Source: a virus
Length of the DNA: 23,538 nucleotides
Strand: one strand, 5' to 3'
IMG/VR virus record: IMGVR_UViG_3300025303_000109
Location: 1-23,538 of that record
Positions 21,211 through 23,538 of this stretch are shown piece after piece (position 1 is the stretch's first letter; each line of letters starts with the position of its first letter). Below the pieces are notes generated by a model. The model made no database searches. It was given only the letters and a program-made list of their open reading frames with translations, and had not been told where the DNA came from. The position numbers were made by a program, and so were the translations under genes.

Positions 21211-21567
21211 ATGTTCCAACAGACCGCCAAGCCCGTTGACCTGATCGTCATCGAGCCCACCCGCATCGACGCCCAGCCCATCGAGGCCGGTACGGTGCTC
21301 AAGCAAGTCCCGCCCGATCTGGCCATGGAGCTGGCCGCGGCTGGCAAGGTGCGAGTCGCCACCGAGGAGCTGATCGCCGAGTATCAGGACCGGGCCAAGG
21401 CCGCCAAGAAGCTGGCCAGCGCCGAGGCCGGCAAGGCGGCCGACGCCCAGGCCGCCGCCGACGAGCGCATCGCCACCACCGTGGCGGCTGCAGTCGCCGC
21501 GGCGCTGCAGGCTGCCGGCGTGGTGCCAGCCAACCCGGCCAATCTGACCAATCCGGCCAAGAGCTAA
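21211..21567 (+). CDS. Small phage head protein, unknown role
   Basis: A 118-residue protein with GGAG seven bases before ATG. The N-terminal half is beta-rich (KPVDLIVIEPTRID, then IEAGTVLKQVPPDLAMELAA and GKVRVATEEL). The rest is an Ala-rich helical region (KAADAQAAADERIATTVAAA and VAAALQAAGVV) and a repetitive NPANLTNPA end. Proteins of this pattern sit between the capsid and connector genes in many siphophages. A head-decoration or accessory role is possible but not shown. Confidence 0.75.
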   Translation: MFQQTAKPVDLIVIEPTRIDAQPIEAGTVLKQVPPDLAMELAAAGKVRVATEELIAEYQDRAKAAKKLASAEAGKAADAQAAADERIATTVAAAVAAALQAAGVVPANPANLTNPAKS

Positions 21568-21570
21568 GAC

Positions 21571-21876
21571 ATGGCGGCCGGTGAGACCGATGCGGATCTG
21601 CGGGAGCTGATGAAGTTGGAGGGGACGCCGGCTGAGCTGGCCGGCACCTCCGTCCTCGGGATATTCGAGGAGCCCCTGACGGTCGATCCGCTTGGCGGTC
21701 TCGGTGTTGCCGCGGGTCGGCCCCAGTACCGCATGCCCAGCTCCGATGTCCCGGCGAACGTGACGGATGCGCCGCTGCAGCTCCTGTATCGCGGAGTCCT
21801 GCGGCGCTTTGCTGTGCGAGAGCACGAGCCCGACGGCACCGGCCTGACGGTGCTGAAGCTCAGCGAGGCCGCATGA
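21571..21876 (+). CDS. Probable head-tail joining protein (gpFII-like position)
   Basis: A 101-residue protein. Features: LGIFEEPLTVDPLGGLG, PQYRMPSSDVPANV, and LLYRGVLRRFAVREHEPDGT with LTVLKLSEA at the end. This pattern of a short beta-barrel, with a buried strand reading FAVRE followed by a turn and LTVLKL, is that of phage head-tail attachment proteins of the gpFII/Gifsy-2 type. It overlaps the gpU-like gene by four bases. Confidence 0.72.
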   Translation: MAAGETDADLRELMKLEGTPAELAGTSVLGIFEEPLTVDPLGGLGVAAGRPQYRMPSSDVPANVTDAPLQLLYRGVLRRFAVREHEPDGTGLTVLKLSEAA

Positions 21877-22322
21877 GCGCTTCCGGCTTCAGTGACGTGA
21901 CGCTCGCCGCGAAGCGAGCGCTTCAGGCCGAGCCGGCCGTGGCGAATGGAAACGTCCGTCGCGGCCAGCCCCGGCCTCTTCAGGCCGGGCAAGCTGTCGC
22001 CGCCCTGGTGTTGCCAGCGGTCGCCCAGGGCGACGACGAGCACACGAATGGGCCGCGGGACTGGCGCACCACGGTTGTCGTGGAGCTGCAGGCCCGCGCC
22101 CATGCCGGCCAGGAACCCGAGGACGCGCTGGACGTGCTGCTCTGCGATGCCTATGCCCGGCTCACGCGCCTGGCCGACTTCTGCCCGGCAGTTGTGGAGG
22201 CCATGGGCACGCCGCGCGTCGAGTGGGACATCGCTGAAGCGGACACCGCCATCGCGACCGTGCGGCTCGCCTTCACCGTGCTGCATCGCACGCAGCCGGG
22301 CTCGCTGATCTCCGACACCTGA
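21873..22322 (+). CDS. Tail terminator-like protein (gpU type)
   Basis: A 149-residue protein whose ATG overlaps the stop of the joining gene. The N-terminal helix (FSDVTLAAKRALQAEPAVAN) is followed by strands (WRTTVVVELQARAHAGQEPE), a helix (ALDVLLCDAYARLTRLADFC) and a final strand pair (TPRVEWDIAEADTAIATVRL, AFTVLHRT). This order of elements is that of lambda gpU and related tail-terminator proteins, which cap the tail tube where it meets the head. Confidence 0.75.
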   Translation: MSASGFSDVTLAAKRALQAEPAVANGNVRRGQPRPLQAGQAVAALVLPAVAQGDDEHTNGPRDWRTTVVVELQARAHAGQEPEDALDVLLCDAYARLTRLADFCPAVVEAMGTPRVEWDIAEADTAIATVRLAFTVLHRTQPGSLISDT

Positions 22323-22345
22323 CCCAACCCTTCACCGAAACGACG

Positions 22346-22555
22346 ATGAACACGAAGACCCGTATCGAGCCCACCGAGGGCAACCCTGAACCGCTGCCGC
22401 CCGTCGGCGGCCAGTGGACCCGTGATGACGACGGCGGTCTGCGGCCGTCCGACCGTGCAACCGCGGCGGCGGCCGGGCTGTCCTGGCCCGAGGAAGTCGC
22501 CGCGCTCGACGGTGCCGAGGTCGCGGACGCCGCGGCGAAGAAGCGCGTGCGCTGA
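22346..22555 (+). CDS. Small hypothetical tail-region protein
   Basis: A 69-residue hydrophilic protein, Pro/Asp-rich at the start (EPTEGNPEPLPPVGGQWTRD) and ending in a short helix with basic residues (ADAAAKKRVR). It resembles the small proteins of unknown function, such as the DUF2635 kind, often placed just before the tail tube or sheath gene; the match is only in size and position. GAACACGAAG-type context upstream gives no clear ribosome site. Confidence 0.65.
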   Translation: MNTKTRIEPTEGNPEPLPPVGGQWTRDDDGGLRPSDRATAAAAGLSWPEEVAALDGAEVADAAAKKRVR

Positions 22556-22575
22556 CCCAACGAAGGAGCAACAGA

Positions 22576-23538
22576 ATGCCCCGCTATACGCGAAAGTCCG
22601 CCATCCTGGCGGCGAAGGAGGCCACCGCAGGCGTCGATGCCGCCCCGACGGGCGCGGCCAATGCGCTGCTGGTCTCCAACCAGAGCATCAACCCGCTCAA
22701 CGCGACGAACGTGGACCGCGACAACGTGCGGGCCTACTTCGGCGGCAGCGAGCAGCTGGTGGGGACCGCCTACAAGGAGGTGTCCTTTGACATCGAATTG
22801 GCCGGCAGCGGCACCGCGGGCACCGCGCCGCCGTGGGGCGCGTTGCTGTGTGCGTGCGGCTTCGCGGAGACCACCGCTGCGACGCCGGCTCGCATCGAAT
22901 ACACGCCCATCACGGACAACGTGCCGAGCGTGACCATCTACTACTACATGGACGGCGTGCTGCACAAGCTGCTCGGCGCTCGTGGCAACTGCGAGATCAG
23001 CGCCGGCATCGGCGAGATCCCGAAGCTGAAGTTCACGTTCCAAGGCATTGACGGCGGCGACACGGTCGCGGCCACGCCCGCCACCACGCTCTCCGCCTTC
23101 AAGACGCCAGTCGTCATCAACGATGCGAACAGCGGCGATGTGACGCTGGGCGGCGCGCTGGCGGCCGGCGCCGTGACTGGTGGCCAGGGCTATCCGGGCA
23201 AGGGCCTCTCGCTCAGCCTGGGCAACGAAGTGCAGTTCGTGCCGCTGACCAGCTCGGAGGGCATTGACCTGACGGGCCGCGCCGTCAGCGGCAAGGTCTC
23301 GCTGGACCTGACGCCTGCGCAGTACGTCGCGGCCATGGCGGACGTGAAAGCCAACGTCGTGACCACGCTGTCCTATCAGTTCGGCACGCAGGCCGGCAAC
23401 ATCGTTCTGCTGTTCGGGCCCGCGGTTCAGCGGCTGAGCCCGAGCTACGAGGACTACAACGGTCGAGCGATGGCCAGCTATGACCTTCGCTTCGTGCCGA
23501 AGAGTGGCAACGACGAGTTGCGTCTGGTCCTGCTATAA
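22576..23538 (+). CDS. Major tail tube protein
   Basis: A 320-residue protein with GAAGGAG eight bases before ATG. It begins MPRYTRKSAILAAKEATAGV and carries the family segments VSNQSINPLNATNVDRDNVR, SFDIELAGSGTAGTAPPWGA, VTIYYYMDGVLHKLLGARG and SYDLRFVPKSGNDELRLVLL. These are characteristic of long siphophage tail tube proteins (Phage_tube_2 type) in which an Ig-like domain may follow the tube fold. The stop is the last codon of the window, so the gene is complete. A tail chaperone and tape-measure gene would be expected next. Confidence 0.93.
   Translation: MPRYTRKSAILAAKEATAGVDAAPTGAANALLVSNQSINPLNATNVDRDNVRAYFGGSEQLVGTAYKEVSFDIELAGSGTAGTAPPWGALLCACGFAETTAATPARIEYTPITDNVPSVTIYYYMDGVLHKLLGARGNCEISAGIGEIPKLKFTFQGIDGGDTVAATPATTLSAFKTPVVINDANSGDVTLGGALAAGAVTGGQGYPGKGLSLSLGNEVQFVPLTSSEGIDLTGRAVSGKVSLDLTPAQYVAAMADVKANVVTTLSYQFGTQAGNIVLLFGPAVQRLSPSYEDYNGRAMASYDLRFVPKSGNDELRLVLL

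Noticed and set aside
1-23538. CRISPR arrays, tRNA genes and insertion sequences
   Set aside because: No regularly spaced direct repeats, cloverleaf-type sequences or transposase genes were recognised on either strand.

Overview
The window looks like a high-GC betaproteobacterium, probably a Burkholderiales relative. This is inferred from base composition, codon use and the style of the phage genes, with no marker gene to confirm it. Bases 1-2465 are ordinary host sequence: a TonB-dependent outer-membrane receptor on the minus strand, preceded by a TPP (thiamin pyrophosphate) riboswitch. The receptor is therefore probably a thiamin or thiamin-precursor importer. The aptamer appears to carry two extra hairpins between P4 and P5.

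Bases 2500-4437 hold a possible small gene remnant and then a lower-GC two-gene unit: a soluble protein of 338 residues, overlapping by one base with a four-helix membrane protein of 205 residues. Pair architecture, prophage setting and remembered sequence features suggest a RexA/RexB-like (or Kiwa-like) phage-exclusion system.

Bases 4438-13100 are the left and central part of a lambda-type temperate phage. A leftward operon (7546 to about 4440) starts at a PL-like promoter and encodes two small proteins, a Myb/SANT-like DNA-binding protein, an StbA/TraK-like helix-turn-helix protein split by a frameshift at a run of seven T, an StbB/TraL-like ParA-type ATPase and one or two small proteins. 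It ends at a minus-strand terminator. A CI-like repressor (minus) faces a Cro/YdaS-like protein (plus). The Cro-side promoter and PL share the same -35/-10 layout with the same TAAACA operator core at the same place in the spacer. The rightward early operon runs Cro, CII-like (CP76 family), a winged-helix protein, an O-like replication protein, a DnaB helicase and a Q-like late regulator.

Bases 13072-23538 are the late region. A candidate late promoter overlaps the end of the Q-like gene and is followed by a leader and a strong terminator, the lambda pR'-tR' arrangement. Then come a putative structural protein, a candidate cos region, Nu1-like small terminase, gpA-like large terminase, a gpW-like joining protein with an extra N-terminal domain, lambda-type portal, a prohead protease/major capsid fusion, small head and joining proteins, a gpU-like tail terminator and the tail tube protein, which ends at the last base. 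A lambda-like DNA-packaging end is thus joined to an HK97-type head.

No integrase, lysis cassette or tail fibre gene lies in the window. The integrase is normally next to the host junction on this side, so its absence, together with the plasmid-type StbAB-like genes, is the main open question about how this element is maintained.
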